This document shows positions 1-11,944 of a stretch of DNA of 64,000 nucleotides, in pieces. Below the pieces are notes generated by a model. It was given only the letters and a program-made list of their open reading frames with translations, was not told the DNA's origin and ran no database searches. The stretch's first letter is position 1. Each line of letters starts with the position of its first letter. Source of the stretch: Hydractinia symbiolongicarpus (Eukaryota; Cnidaria; Hydrozoa; Anthoathecata; Hydractiniidae); the NCBI RefSeq assembly GCF_029227915.1, contig NC_079886.1, positions 3,100,001-3,164,000 of the forward strand. Reading direction: 5' to 3'. The translations under genes were made by a program, and so were the position numbers.

Positions 1-3000
1 TGGCTTGGCCCGTATAGTTGAATGTATACAAAGAAAGTACCCTGTGAATAAACTCATTTTCAGAACGATTTTTTAAATTATTTTCTCAGCACTAAAACGC
101 ATGAGACTTGTAGTTTTCAAAAATATTTTCATTTTTGATGAGACGCTGAATAAAAGAAGTTTAATCGCCGGCAAACGAAAACCTGCGATTTCCCGTAAAT
201 CCCGGACACGACCCGTATAATCAAAAGTATACAAAGAGAGTACCCAGGGAGTAAACTCATTTCCCGAACGATTTTTTAAATTATTTTTTCACCACTAAAA
301 CGCATGAGACTTGTAGTTTTCAAAAAAATTTTCATTTTTGATGAGACGCTGAATAAAAGAAGTTTAATCGCCGGCAAACGAAAACCCGCGATTTCCCGTA
401 AATCCCGTACTCGGCCCATATAGTCAAAAGTATACAAAAAAAGTACCCAGGGAGTAAACTCATTTCCCGAACGATTTTTTATATTATTTTTTCACCACTA
501 AAACGCATGAGACTTGTAGTTTTCAAAAATGTTTTCATTTTTGATGAGACGCTAAATAAAAGAAGTTTAATCGCCGGCAAACAAAAACCCGCGATTTCCC
601 GTAAATCCCGGACTCGGCCCGTATAGTCAAAAGTATACAAAGAAAGTACCCAGGGAGTAAATTCATTTCCCGAACGATTTTTTAAATTATTTTTTCACCA
701 CTAAAACGCATGAGACTTGTAGTTTTCCAAAATATTTTCATTTTTGATAAGACGCTGACAAAAAGAAGTTTAATCGCCGGCAAACGAAAATCCGCTATTT
801 CCCGTAAATCCGGTACTCGGCCCGTATAGTCAAAAGTATACAAAGAAAGTACTCAAAGAGTAAACTCATTTCCTGAACGATTTTTTAAATTATTTTTTCA
901 CCACTAAAACGCATGAGACTTGTAGTTTTCAAAAATATTTTCATTTTTGATAAGACGCTGACAAAAAGAAGTTTAATCGCCGGCAAACGAAAATCCGCTA
1001 TTTCCCGTAAATCCGGTACTCGGCCCGTATAGTCAAAAGTATACAAAGAAAGTACTCAAGGAGTAAACTCATTTCCCGAACGATTTTTTAAATTATTTTT
1101 TCACCACTAAAACGCATGAGACTTGTAGTTTTCAAAAATATTTTCATTTTTGATAAGACGCTGAATAAAAGAAGTTTAATCGCCGGCAAACGAAAACCCG
1201 CGATTTCGTGTAAATCGCGGGCTTGGCCCCTATAGTCGAATGTATACAAAGAAAGTACCTTGTGAGTAAACTGATTTTCAGAACGATTTTTTAAATTATT
1301 TTTTCACCACTAAAACGCAAGAGACTTGTAGTTTTCAAAAATGTTTTCATTTTTGATAAGACGCTGAATAAAAAAAGTTTAATCGCCGACAAACAAAAAC
1401 CCGCGATTTCCCGTAAATCCCGTACTCGGCCCATATAGTCAAAAGTATACAAAGAAAGTACCCAGGGAGTACACTCATTTCCCGAACGATTTTTTAAATT
1501 ATTTTTTCACCACTAAAACGCATGAGACTTGTAGTTTTCAAAAATGTTTTCATTTTTGATGAGACGCTGAATAAAAGAAGTTTAATCGCCGGCAAACGAA
1601 AAGCCGCGATTTCCCGTAATCCCCGCACTCGGCCCGTATAGTCGAATGTATACAAAGAAAGTACCCAGGGAGTAAACTCATTTCCCGAACGATTTTTTAA
1701 ATTATTTTTTCACCACAAGAACGCATGAGACTTGTAGTTTTCAAAAATGTTTTCATTTTTGATGAAACGCTAAATTAAAGAAGTTTAATCGCCAGCAAAC
1801 GAAAACCCGCAATTTCCCGTAAATCCCGGACTCGGCCCGTATAGTCCAAAGTATACAAAGAAAGTACCCAGGGAGTAAATTCATTTCCCGAACGATTTTT
1901 TAAATTATTTTTTCACCACTAAAACGCATAAAACTTGTAGTTTATAAAAATATTTTCATTTTTGATGAGAGGCAGAATAAAAGAAGTTTAATCGCCGGCA
2001 AACGAAAAGCTGCGATTTCCCGTAAATCCCGCACTCTGCCCGTATAGTCGAATGTATATAAAGAAAGTACCCAGGGAGTAAACTCATTTCCCGAACGATT
2101 TTTTAATTTTTTTTTTCACCACTAAAACGCATGAGACTTGTAGTTTTCAAAAATATTTTCATTTTTGATGAGACGCTGAATAAAAGAAGTTTAATCGCCG
2201 GCAAACAAAAAGCCGCGTTTTTCGGTAAATCCCGTACTCGGCCCGTATAGTCAAAAGTATACAAAAAAAGTACCCAGGGAGTAAACAAATTTCCCGAATG
2301 ATTTTTTAAATTTTTTTTCACCACTAAAACGCATAAAACTTGTAGTTTTCAAAAATATATTCATTTTTGATGAGACGCTGTATAAAAGAAGTTTAATCGC
2401 CGGCAAACGAAAACCCGCGATTTCCCGTAAATCCCGGACTCGGCCCGTATAGTCAAAAGTATACAAAGAAAGTACCCGGGGAGTAAATTCATTTCCCAAA
2501 CGATTTTATAAATTATTTTTTCACCACTAAATCGCATGAGACTTGTAGTTTTCAAAAAAATTTTCATTTTTGATGAGACGCTGAATAAAAGAAGTTTAAT
2601 CACCGGCAAACGAAAACCCGCGATTTCCCGTAAATCCCGTACTCGGCCCATATAGTCAAAAGTATACAAAGAAAGTACCCAGGGAGTAAACTCATTTCCC
2701 GAACGTTTTTTTAAATTATTTTTTCACCACTAAAACGCATGAGACTTGTAGTTTTCAAATTTGTTTTCATTTTTGATGAGACGCTGAATAAAAAAAGTTT
2801 AATCGCCGGCAAACGAAAACCCGCGATTTCCCGTAAATCCCGTACTCGGCCCATATAGTCAAAAGTATACAAAGAAAGTACCCAGGGAGTAAACTCATTT
2901 CCCGAACGTTTTTTTAAATTATTTTTTCACCACTAAAACGCATGAGACTTGTAGTTTTCAAATTTGTTTTCATTTTTGATGAGACGCTGAATAAAAAAAG

Positions 3001-4868
3001 TTTAATCGCCGGCAAACGAAAACCCGCAATTTCCTGTAAATCCCAGGCTTGGCCCCTATAGTCGAATGTATACAAAGAAAGTACCCTGTGAGTAAACTGA
3101 TTTTCAGAACGATTTTTTAAATTATTTTTTCACCACTAAAACGCAAGAGACTGGTAGTTTTCAAAAATGTTTTCATTTCTGATTAGACGCTGAATAAAAA
3201 AAGTTTAATCGCCGGCAAACGAAAACCCGCGATTTCCCGTAAATCCGGTACTCGACCCGTATAGTCAAAAGTATACAAAGAAAGTACTCAAGGAGAAAAC
3301 TCATTTCCCGAACGTTTTTTTAAATTATTTTTTTACCACTAAAACGCCTGAGACTTGTAGTTTTCAAAAATGTTTTCATTTTTGATGAGACGCTAAATAA
3401 AAGAAGTTTAATCGCCGGCAAACAAAAACCCGCGATTTCCCGTAAATCCCGGACTCGGCCCGTATAGTCAAAAGTATACAAAGAAAGTACCCAGGGAGTA
3501 AATTTATTTCCCGAACGATTTTTTAAATTATTTTTTCACCACTAAAACGCATGAGACTTGTAGTTTTCAAAAACTTTTCGTTTTTGATGAGACGGTGAAT
3601 AAAAGAAGTTTAATCGCCGGCAAACAAAAACCCGCGATTTCCCGTAAATGCCGTACTCGGCCCATATAGTCAAAAGTATACAAAGAAAGTACCCAGGGAG
3701 TAAACGCATTTCCCGAACGATTTTTTAAATTATTTTTTCACCACTAAAATGCACGAGACTTGTAGTTTTCAAAAATGTTTTCATTTTTGATGAGACGCTA
3801 AATAAAAGAAGTTTAATCGCCGGCAAACGAAAACCCGCAATTTCCTGTAAATCCCAGGCTTGGCCCCTATAGTCGAATGTATACAAAGAAAGTACCCTGT
3901 GAGTAAACTGATTTTCAGAACGATTTTTTAAATTATTTTTTCACCACTAAAACGCAAGAGACTGGTAGTTTTCAAAAATGTTTTCATTTTTGATAAGACG
4001 CTGAATAAAAAAAGTTTAATCGCCGGCAAACGAAAAGCCGCGATTTCCCGTAAATCCGGTACTCGACCCGTATAGTCAAAAGTATACAAAGAAAGTACTG
4101 AAGGAGTAAACTCATTTCCCGAACGATTTTTTAAATTATTTTTTCACCACTAAAACGCATGAGACTTGTAGTTTTCAAAAATGTTTTCATTTTTGATGAG
4201 ACGCTAATTAAAAGAAGTTTAATCGCCGGCAAACGAAAACCCGCGATTTCCTGTAAATCCCAGGCTTGGCCCCTATAGTCGAATGTATACAAAGAAAGTA
4301 CCCTGTGAGTAAACTGATTTTCAGAACGATTTTTTAAATTATTTTTTCACCACTAAAACGCAAGAGACTGGTAGTTTTCAAAAGTGTTTTCATTTTTGAT
4401 AAGACGCTGTATAAAAAAAGTTTAATCGCCGGCAAACGAAAACCCGCAATTTCCCGTAAATCCGGTACTCGACCCGTATAGTCAAAAGTATACAAAGAAA
4501 GTACCCAGGGAGTAAACTCATTTCCCGAACGATTTTTTAAATTATTTTTTCACCACTAAAACGCATGAGACTTGTAGTTTTCAAAAAAATTTTCATTTTT
4601 GATGAGACGCTGAATGAAAGAAGTTTGATATCCGGCAAACGTAAACCCGGGATTTACTGTAAATCCCGAACTTTGCCCGTATAGTCGAATGTATAAAAGA
4701 AAGTACCCAGGGAGTAAACTGATTTCCCGAACGATTTTTCAAATTGTTTCTGCAGCACTAGAACGAATAAGACATGTAGTATTCAAAAATGATTACATTT
4801 TTGATGAGGCGCCGAATGAAAGCAGTTTAATCGCCGACAAACGAAAACCCGCTTTTCCCGTAAATCCC
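1..4868 (+). repeat. 24-mer higher-order unit, first copy
   Basis: Sequence from 1 recurs at 4,869 (offset 4,868 = 24 monomers). The unit opens with an A-type monomer (TAGTTGAATG, CCCTGTGAATAAAC, CAGCAC) and closes with the S monomer at 4,689-4,889 that runs into the next A monomer. That order means an S monomer probably lies just left of the window. Confidence 0.85.
523..544. other. Inverted repeat (hairpin) in the AT-rich half of the monomer, example
   Basis: Arm TCAAAAATG, loop TTTT, arm CATTTTTGA: nine perfect pairs. The same dyad is present in most monomers. The AATATTTTC variant leaves eight pairs with a six-base loop. S2 monomers extend it to ten pairs with a two-base loop (42,517-42,538). 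It is a possible cruciform or protein-binding dyad; function is not shown. Confidence 0.8.
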
Positions 4869-4889
4869 TGGCTTGGCCCGTATAGTTGA
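4689..4889 (+). repeat. S monomer (divergent 201-bp variant), S1 subtype
   Basis: The most divergent monomer class. It reads GTATAAAAGAAAG, TTTCTGCAGCACTAG, CGAATAAGAC, GTAGTATTC, GCCGAATGAAAG and CGCTTTTCCCG. It is 201 bp from one ATGTATA to the next, so it is exactly one 66-codon reading frame plus stop (TGA), unlike 203-bp monomers. This copy contains a CTGCAG site at 4,750 and is the only S monomer left of 35.8 kb. It has two private changes, AAATTGTTTC and GAGGCGCCG. An A monomer follows, as after all other S monomers. I see no sign that the frame is used. Confidence 0.85.
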
Positions 4890-7718
4890 ATGTATACAAA
4901 GAAAGTACCCTGTGAATAAACTCATTTTCAGAACGATTTTTTAAATTATTTTCTCAGCACTAAAACGCATGAGACTTGTAGTTTTCAAAAATATTTTCAT
5001 TTTTGATGAGACGCTGAATAAAAGAAGTTTAATCGCCGGCAAACGAAAACCTGCGATTTCCCGTAAATCCCGGACACGACCCGTATAATCAAAAGTATAC
5101 AAAGAGAGTACCCAGGGAGTAAACTCATTTCCCGAACGATTTTTTAAATTATTTTTTCACCACTAAAACGCATGAGACTTGTAGTTTTCAAAAAAATTTT
5201 CATTTTTGATGAGACGCTGAATAAAAGAAGTTTAATCGCCGGCAAACGAAAACCCGCGATTTCCCGTAAATCCCGTACTCGGCCCATATAGTCAAAAGTA
5301 TACAAAAAAAGTACCCAGGGAGTAAACTCATTTCCCGAACGATTTTTTAAATTATTTTTTCACCACTAAAACGCATGAGACTTGTAGTTTTCAAAAATGT
5401 TTTCATTTTTGATGAGACGCTAAATAAAAGAAGTTTAATCGCCGGCAAACAAAAACCCGCGATTTCCCGTAAATCCCGGACTCGGCCCGTATAGTCAAAA
5501 GTATACAAAGAAAGTACCCAGGGAGTAAATTCATTTCCCGAACGATTTTTTAAATTATTTTTTCACCACTAAAACGCATGAGACTTGTAGTTTTCCAAAA
5601 TATTTTCATTTTTGATAAGACGCTGACAAAAAGAAGTTTAATCGCCGGCAAACGAAAATCCGCTATTTCCCGTAAATCCGGTACTCGGCCCGTATAGTCA
5701 AAAGTATACAAAGAAAGTACTCAAAGAGTAAACTCATTTCCTGAACGATTTTTTAAATTATTTTTTCACCACTAAAACGCATGAGACTTGTAGTTTTCAA
5801 AAATATTTTCATTTTTGATAAGACGCTGACAAAAAGAAGTTTAATCGCCGGCAAACGAAAATCCGCTATTTCCCGTAAATCCGGTACTCGGCCCGTATAG
5901 TCAAAAGTATACAAAGAAAGTACTCAAGGAGTAAACTCATTTCCCGAACGATTTTTTAAATTATTTTTTCACCACTAAAACGCATGAGACTTGTAGTTTT
6001 CAAAAATATTTTCATTTTTGATAAGACGCTGAATAAAAGAAGTTTAATCGCCGGCAAACGAAAACCCGCGATTTCCTGTAAATCGCGGGCTTGGCCCCTA
6101 TAGTCGAATGTATACAAAGAAAGTACCTTGTGAGTAAACTGATTTTCAGAACGATTTTTTAAATTATTTTTTCACCACTAAAACGCAAGAGACTTGTAGT
6201 TTTCAAAAATGTTTTCATTTTTGATAAGACGCTGAATAAAAAAAGTTTAATCGCCGGCAAACAAAAACCCGCGATTTCCCGTAAATCCCGTACTCGGCCC
6301 ATATAGTCAAAAGTATACAAAGAAAGTACCCAGGGAGTAAACTCATTTCCCGAACGATTTTTTAAATTATTTTTTCACCACTAAAACGCATGAGACTTGT
6401 AGTTTTCAAAAATGTTTTCATTTTTGATGAGACGCTGAATAAAAGAAGTTTAATCGCCGGCAAACGAAAAGCCGCGATTTCCCGTAATCCCCGCACTCGG
6501 CCCGTATAGTCGAATGTATACAAAGAAAGTACCCAGGGAGTAAACTCATTTCCCGAACGATTTTTTAAATTATTTTTTCACCACAAGAACGCATGAGACT
6601 TGTAGTTTTCAAAAATGTTTTCATTTTTGATGAAACGCTAAATTAAAGAAGTTTAATCGCCAGCAAACGAAAACCCGCAATTTCCCGTAAATCCCGGACT
6701 CGGCCCGTATGGTCCAAAGTATACAAAGAAAGTACCCAGGGAGTAAATTCATTTCCCGAACGATTTTTTAAATTATTTTTTCACCACTAAAACGCATAAA
6801 ACTTGTAGTTTATAAAAATATTTTCATTTTTGATGAGACGCAGAATAAAAGAAGTTTAATCGCCGGCAAACGAAAAGCTGCGATTTCCCGTAAATCCCGC
6901 ACTCTGCCCGTATAGTCGAATGTATATAAAGAAAGTACCCAGGGAGTAAACTCATTTCCCGAACGATTTTTTAAATTTTTTTTTCACCACTAAAACGCAT
7001 GAGACTTGTAGTTTTCAAAAATATTTTCATTTTTGATGAGACGCTGAATAAAAGAAGTTTAATCGCCGGCAAACAAAAAGCCGCGTTTTTCGGTAAATCC
7101 CGTACTCGGCCCGTATAGTCAAAAGTATACAAAAAAAGTACCCAGGGAGTAAACAAATTTCACGAATGATTTTTTAAATTTTTTTTCACCACTAAAACGC
7201 ATAAAACTTGTAGTTTTCAAAAATATATTCATTTTTGATGAGACGCTGTATAAAAGAAGTTTAATCGCCGGCAAACGAAAACCCGCGATTTCCCGTAAAT
7301 CCCGGACTCGGCCCGTATAGTCAAAAGTATACAAAGAAAGTACCCGGGGAGTAAATTCATTTCCCAAACGATTTTATAAATTATTTTTTCACCACTAAAT
7401 CGCATGAGACTTGTAGTTTTTAAAAAAATTTTCATTTTTGATGAGACGCTGAATAAAAGAAGTTTAATCGCCGGCAAACGAAAACCCGCGATTTCCCGTA
7501 AATCCCGTACTCGGCCCATATAGTCAAAAGTATACAAAGAAAGTACCCAGGGAGTAAACTCATTTCCCGAACGTTTTTTTAAATTATTTTTTCACCACTA
7601 AAACGCATGAGACTTGTAGTTTTCAAATTTGTTTTCATTTTTGATGAGACGCTGAATAAAAAAAGTTTAATCGCCGGCAAACGAAAACCCGCGATTTCCC
7701 GTAAATCCCGTACTCGGC
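4869..7718 (+). repeat. 24-mer unit, second copy (first 14 monomers only)
   Basis: Matches 1-2,850 at offset 4,868. I noticed about ten single-base differences, for example ATAGTCC at 1,834 against ATGGTCC at 6,702. The match ends near 2,851 / 7,719, where the first copy has CCCATATAGTC and this one CCCGTTTAGTCGAATG. Confidence 0.85.
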
Positions 7719-8883
7719 CCGTTTAGTCGAATGTATATAAAGAAAGTACACAGGCAGTAAACTCATTTCCTGAACGATTTTTTAAATTATTTTTTCACCA
7801 CTAAAACGCATGAGACTTGTAGTTTTCAAAAAATTTTCATTTTTGATGAGACGCTGAATAAAAGAAGTTTAATCGCCGGCAAACAAAAACCCGCGATTTC
7901 CCGTAAATCCCGTACTCGGCCCATATAGTCAAAAGTATACAAAGAAAGTACCCAGGGAGTAAACTCATTTCCCGAACGATTTTTTAAATTATTTTTTCAC
8001 CACTAAAGCGCATGAGACTTGTAGTTTTCAAAAAATTTTCATTTTTGATGAGACGCTGAATAAAAGAAGTTTAATCGCCGGCAAACAAAAACCCCCGATT
8101 TCCCGTAAATCCCGTACTCGGCCCATATAGTCAAAAGTATACAAAGAAAGTACCCAGGGAGTAAACTCATTTCCCGAACGATTTTTTAAATTACTTTTTC
8201 ACCACTAAAACGCATGAGACTTGTAGTTTTCAAAAATGTTTTCATTTTTGATGAAACGCTAAATTAAAGAAGTTTAATCGCCAGCAAACGAAAACCCGCA
8301 ATTTCCCGTAAATCCCGGACTCGGCCCGTATAGTCAAAAGTATACAAAGAAAGTACCCAGGGAGTAAATTCATTTCCCGAACGATTTTTTAAATTATTTT
8401 TTCACCACTAAAACGCATAAAACTTGTAGTTTTTAAAAATATTTTCATTTTTGATGAGACGCAGAATAAAAAAAGTTTAATCGCCGGCAAACGAAAACCC
8501 GCGATTTCCCGTAAATCCCGTACTCGACCCATATAGTCAAAAGTATACAAAGAAAGTACCCAGGGAGTAAACTCATTTCCCGAACGATTTTTTAAATTAT
8601 TTTTTCACCACTAAAACGCATGAGACTTGTAGTTTTAAAAAATGTTTTCATTTTAGATGAAACGCTAAATTAAAGAAGTTTAATCGCCGGCAAACGAAAA
8701 CCCGCGATTTCCAGTAAATCCCGGACTCGGCCCGCAGAGTCAAAAGTATACAAAGAAAGTACCCAGGGAGTAAATTTATTTCCCGAACGATTTTTTAAAT
8801 TATTTTTTCACCACTAAAACGCATAAAACTTGTAGTTTTTAAAAATATTTTCATTTTTGATGAGACGCAGAATAAAAGAAGTT
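5842..8883 (+). repeat. 15-mer higher-order unit, copy 1 (3,042 bp)
   Basis: Repeats at offset 3,042 as 8,884-11,925. Rare private variants are shared by both copies: ATGGTCC (6,712 / 9,754), CCCGCAGAGTC, ACACAGGCAGTAAAC and TTTTAGATG. The start is where upstream sequence diverges (ACGCTGACAAAAAG against ACGCAGAATAAAAG). Confidence 0.85.
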
Positions 8884-11800
8884 TAATCGCCGGCAAACGA
8901 AAATCCGCTATTTCCCGTAAATCCGGTACTCGGCCCGTATAGTCAAAAGTATACAAAGAAAGTACTCAAGGAGTAAACTCATTTCCCGAACGATTTTTTA
9001 AATTATTTTTTCACCACTAAAACGCATGAGACTTGTAGTTTTCAAAAATATTTTCATTTTTGATAAGACGCTGAATAAAAGAAGTTTAATCGCCGGCAAA
9101 CGAAAACCCGCGATTTCCTGTAAATCGCGGGCTTGGCCCCTATAGTCGAATGTATACAAAGAAAGTACCTTGTGAGTAAACTGATTTTCAGAACGATTTT
9201 TTAAATTATTTTTTCACCACTAAAACGCAAGAGACTTGTAGTTTTCAAAAATGTTTTCATTTTTGATAAGACGCTGAATAAAAAAAGTTTAATCGCCGGC
9301 AAACAAAAACCCGCGATTTCCCGTAAATCCCGTACTCGGCCCATATAGTCAAAAGTATACAAAGAAAGTACCCAGGGAGTAAACTCATTTCCCGAACGAT
9401 TTTTTAAATTATTTTTTCACCACTAAAACGCATGAGACTTGTAGTTTTCAAAAATGTTTTCATTTTTGATGAGACGCTGAATAAAAGAAGTTTAATCGCC
9501 GGCAAACGAAAAGCCGCGATTTCCCGTAATCCCCGCACTCGGCCCGTATAGTCGAATGTATACAAAGAAAGTACCCAGGGAGTAAACTCATTTCCCGAAC
9601 GATTTTTTAAATTATTTTTTCACCACAAGAACGCATGAGACTTGTAGTTTTCAAAAATGTTTTCATTTTTGATGAAACGCTAAATTAAAGAAGTTTAATC
9701 GCCAGCAAACGAAAACCCGCAATTTCCCGTAAATCCCGGACTCGGCCCGTATGGTCCAAAGTATACAAAGAAAGTACCCAGGGAGTAAATTCATTTCCCG
9801 AACGATTTTTTAAATTATTTTTTCACCACTAAAACGCATAAAACTTGTAGTTTATAAAAATATTTTCATTTTTGATGAGACGCAGAATAAAAGAAGTTTA
9901 ATCGCCGGCAAACGAAAAGCTGCGATTTCCCGTAAATCCCGCACTCTGCCCGTATAGTCGAATGTATATAAAGAAAGTACCCAGGGAGTAAACTCATTTC
10001 CCGAACGATTTTTTAAATTTTTTTTTCACCACTAAAACGCATGAGACTTGTAGTTTTCAAAAATATTTTCATTTTTGATGAGACGCTGAATAAAAGAAGT
10101 TTAATCGCCGGCAAACAAAAAGCCGCGTTTTTCGGTAAATCCCGTACTCGGCCCGTATAGTCAAAAGTATACAAAAAAAGTACCCAGGGAGTAAACAAAT
10201 TTCACGAATGATTTTTTAAATTTTTTTTCACCACTAAAACGCATAAAACTTGTAGTTTTCAAAAATATATTCATTTTTGATGAGACGCTGTATAAAAGAA
10301 GTTTAATCGCCGGCAAACGAAAACCCGCGATTTCCCGTAAATCCCGGACTCGGCCCGTATAGTCAAAAGTATACAAAGAAAGTACCCGGGGAGTAAATTC
10401 ATTTCCCAAACGATTTTATAAATTATTTTTTCACCACTAAATCGCATGAGACTTGTAGTTTTTAAAAAAATTTTCATTTTTGATGAGACGCTGAATAAAA
10501 GAAGTTTAATCGCCGGCAAACGAAAACCCGCGATTTCCCGTAAATCCCGTACTCGGCCCATATAGTCAAAAGTATACAAAGAAAGTACCCAGGGAGTAAA
10601 CTCATTTCCCGAACGTTTTTTTAAATTATTTTTTCACCACTAAAACGCATGAGACTTGTAGTTTTCAAATTTGTTTTCATTTTTGATGAGACGCTGAATA
10701 AAAAAAGTTTAATCGCCGGCAAACGAAAACCCGCGATTTCCCGTAAATCCCGTACTCGGCCCGTTTAGTCGAATGTATATAAAGAAAGTACACAGGCAGT
10801 AAACTCATTTCCTGAACGATTTTTTAAATTATTTTTTCACCACTAAAACGCATGAGACTTGTAGTTTTCAAAAAATTTTCATTTTTGATGAGACGCTGAA
10901 TAAAAGAAGTTTAATCGCCGGCAAACAAAAACCCGCGATTTCCCGTAAATCCCGTACTCGGCCCATATAGTCAAAAGTATACAAAGAAAGTACCCAGGGA
11001 GTAAACTCATTTCCCGAACGATTTTTTAAATTATTTTTTCACCACTAAAGCGCATGAGACTTGTAGTTTTCAAAAAATTTTCATTTTTGATGAGACGCTG
11101 AATAAAAGAAGTTTAATCGCCGGCAAACAAAAACCCCCGATTTCCCGTAAATCCCGTACTCGGCCCATATAGTCAAAAGTATACAAAGAAAGTACCCAGG
11201 GAGTAAACTCATTTCCCGAACGATTTTTTAAATTACTTTTTCACCACTAAAACGCATGAGACTTGTAGTTTTCAAAAATGTTTTCATTTTTGATGAAACG
11301 CTAAATTAAAGAAGTTTAATCGCCAGCAAACGAAAACCCGCAATTTCCCGTAAATCCCGGACTCGGCCCGTATAGTCAAAAGTATACAAAGAAAGTACCC
11401 AGGGAGTAAATTCATTTCCCGAACGATTTTTTAAATTATTTTTTCACCACTAAAACGCATAAAACTTGTAGTTTTTAAAAATATTTTCATTTTTGATGAG
11501 ACGCAGAATAAAAAAAGTTTAATCGCCGGCAAACGAAAACCCGCGATTTCCCGTAAATCCCGTACTCGACCCATATAGTCAAAAGTATACAAAGAAAGTA
11601 CCCAGGGAGTAAACTCATTTCCCGAACGATTTTTTAAATTATTTTTTCACCACTAAAACGCATGAGACTTGTAGTTTTAAAAAATGTTTTCATTTTAGAT
11701 GAAACGCTAAATTAAAGAAGTTTAATCGCCGGCAAACGAAAACCCGCGATTTCCAGTAAATCCCGGACTCGGCCCGCAGAGTCAAAAGTATACAAAGAAA

Positions 11801-11944
11801 GTACCCAGGGAGTAAATTTATTTCCCGAACGATTTTTTAAATTATTTTTTCACCACTAAAACGCATAAAACTTGTAGTTTTTAAAAATATTTTCATTTTT
11901 GATGAGACGCAGAATAAAAGAAGTTTAATCGCCGGCAAACGAAA
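8884..11944 (+). repeat. 15-mer higher-order unit, copy 2
   Basis: I saw no difference from copy 1 in the stretches compared directly, so this duplication looks very recent. After about 11,944 the sequence switches from the expected AAATCCGCT to AAAGCTGCG and re-enters the unit five monomers further on. Confidence 0.85.

Noticed and set aside
2103-2112. TATA-like and T-rich stretches as promoters or terminators
   Set aside because: TATA, GTATAC and T tracts occur in every monomer as part of the repeat, so none can be called a signal.
4664-4675. Full CENP-B box in the TGTAAATCCCGAAC stretch before S monomers
   Set aside because: Aligned to the box in reverse complement it has two mismatches in the essential bases (CCTG for CCCG, A for T).
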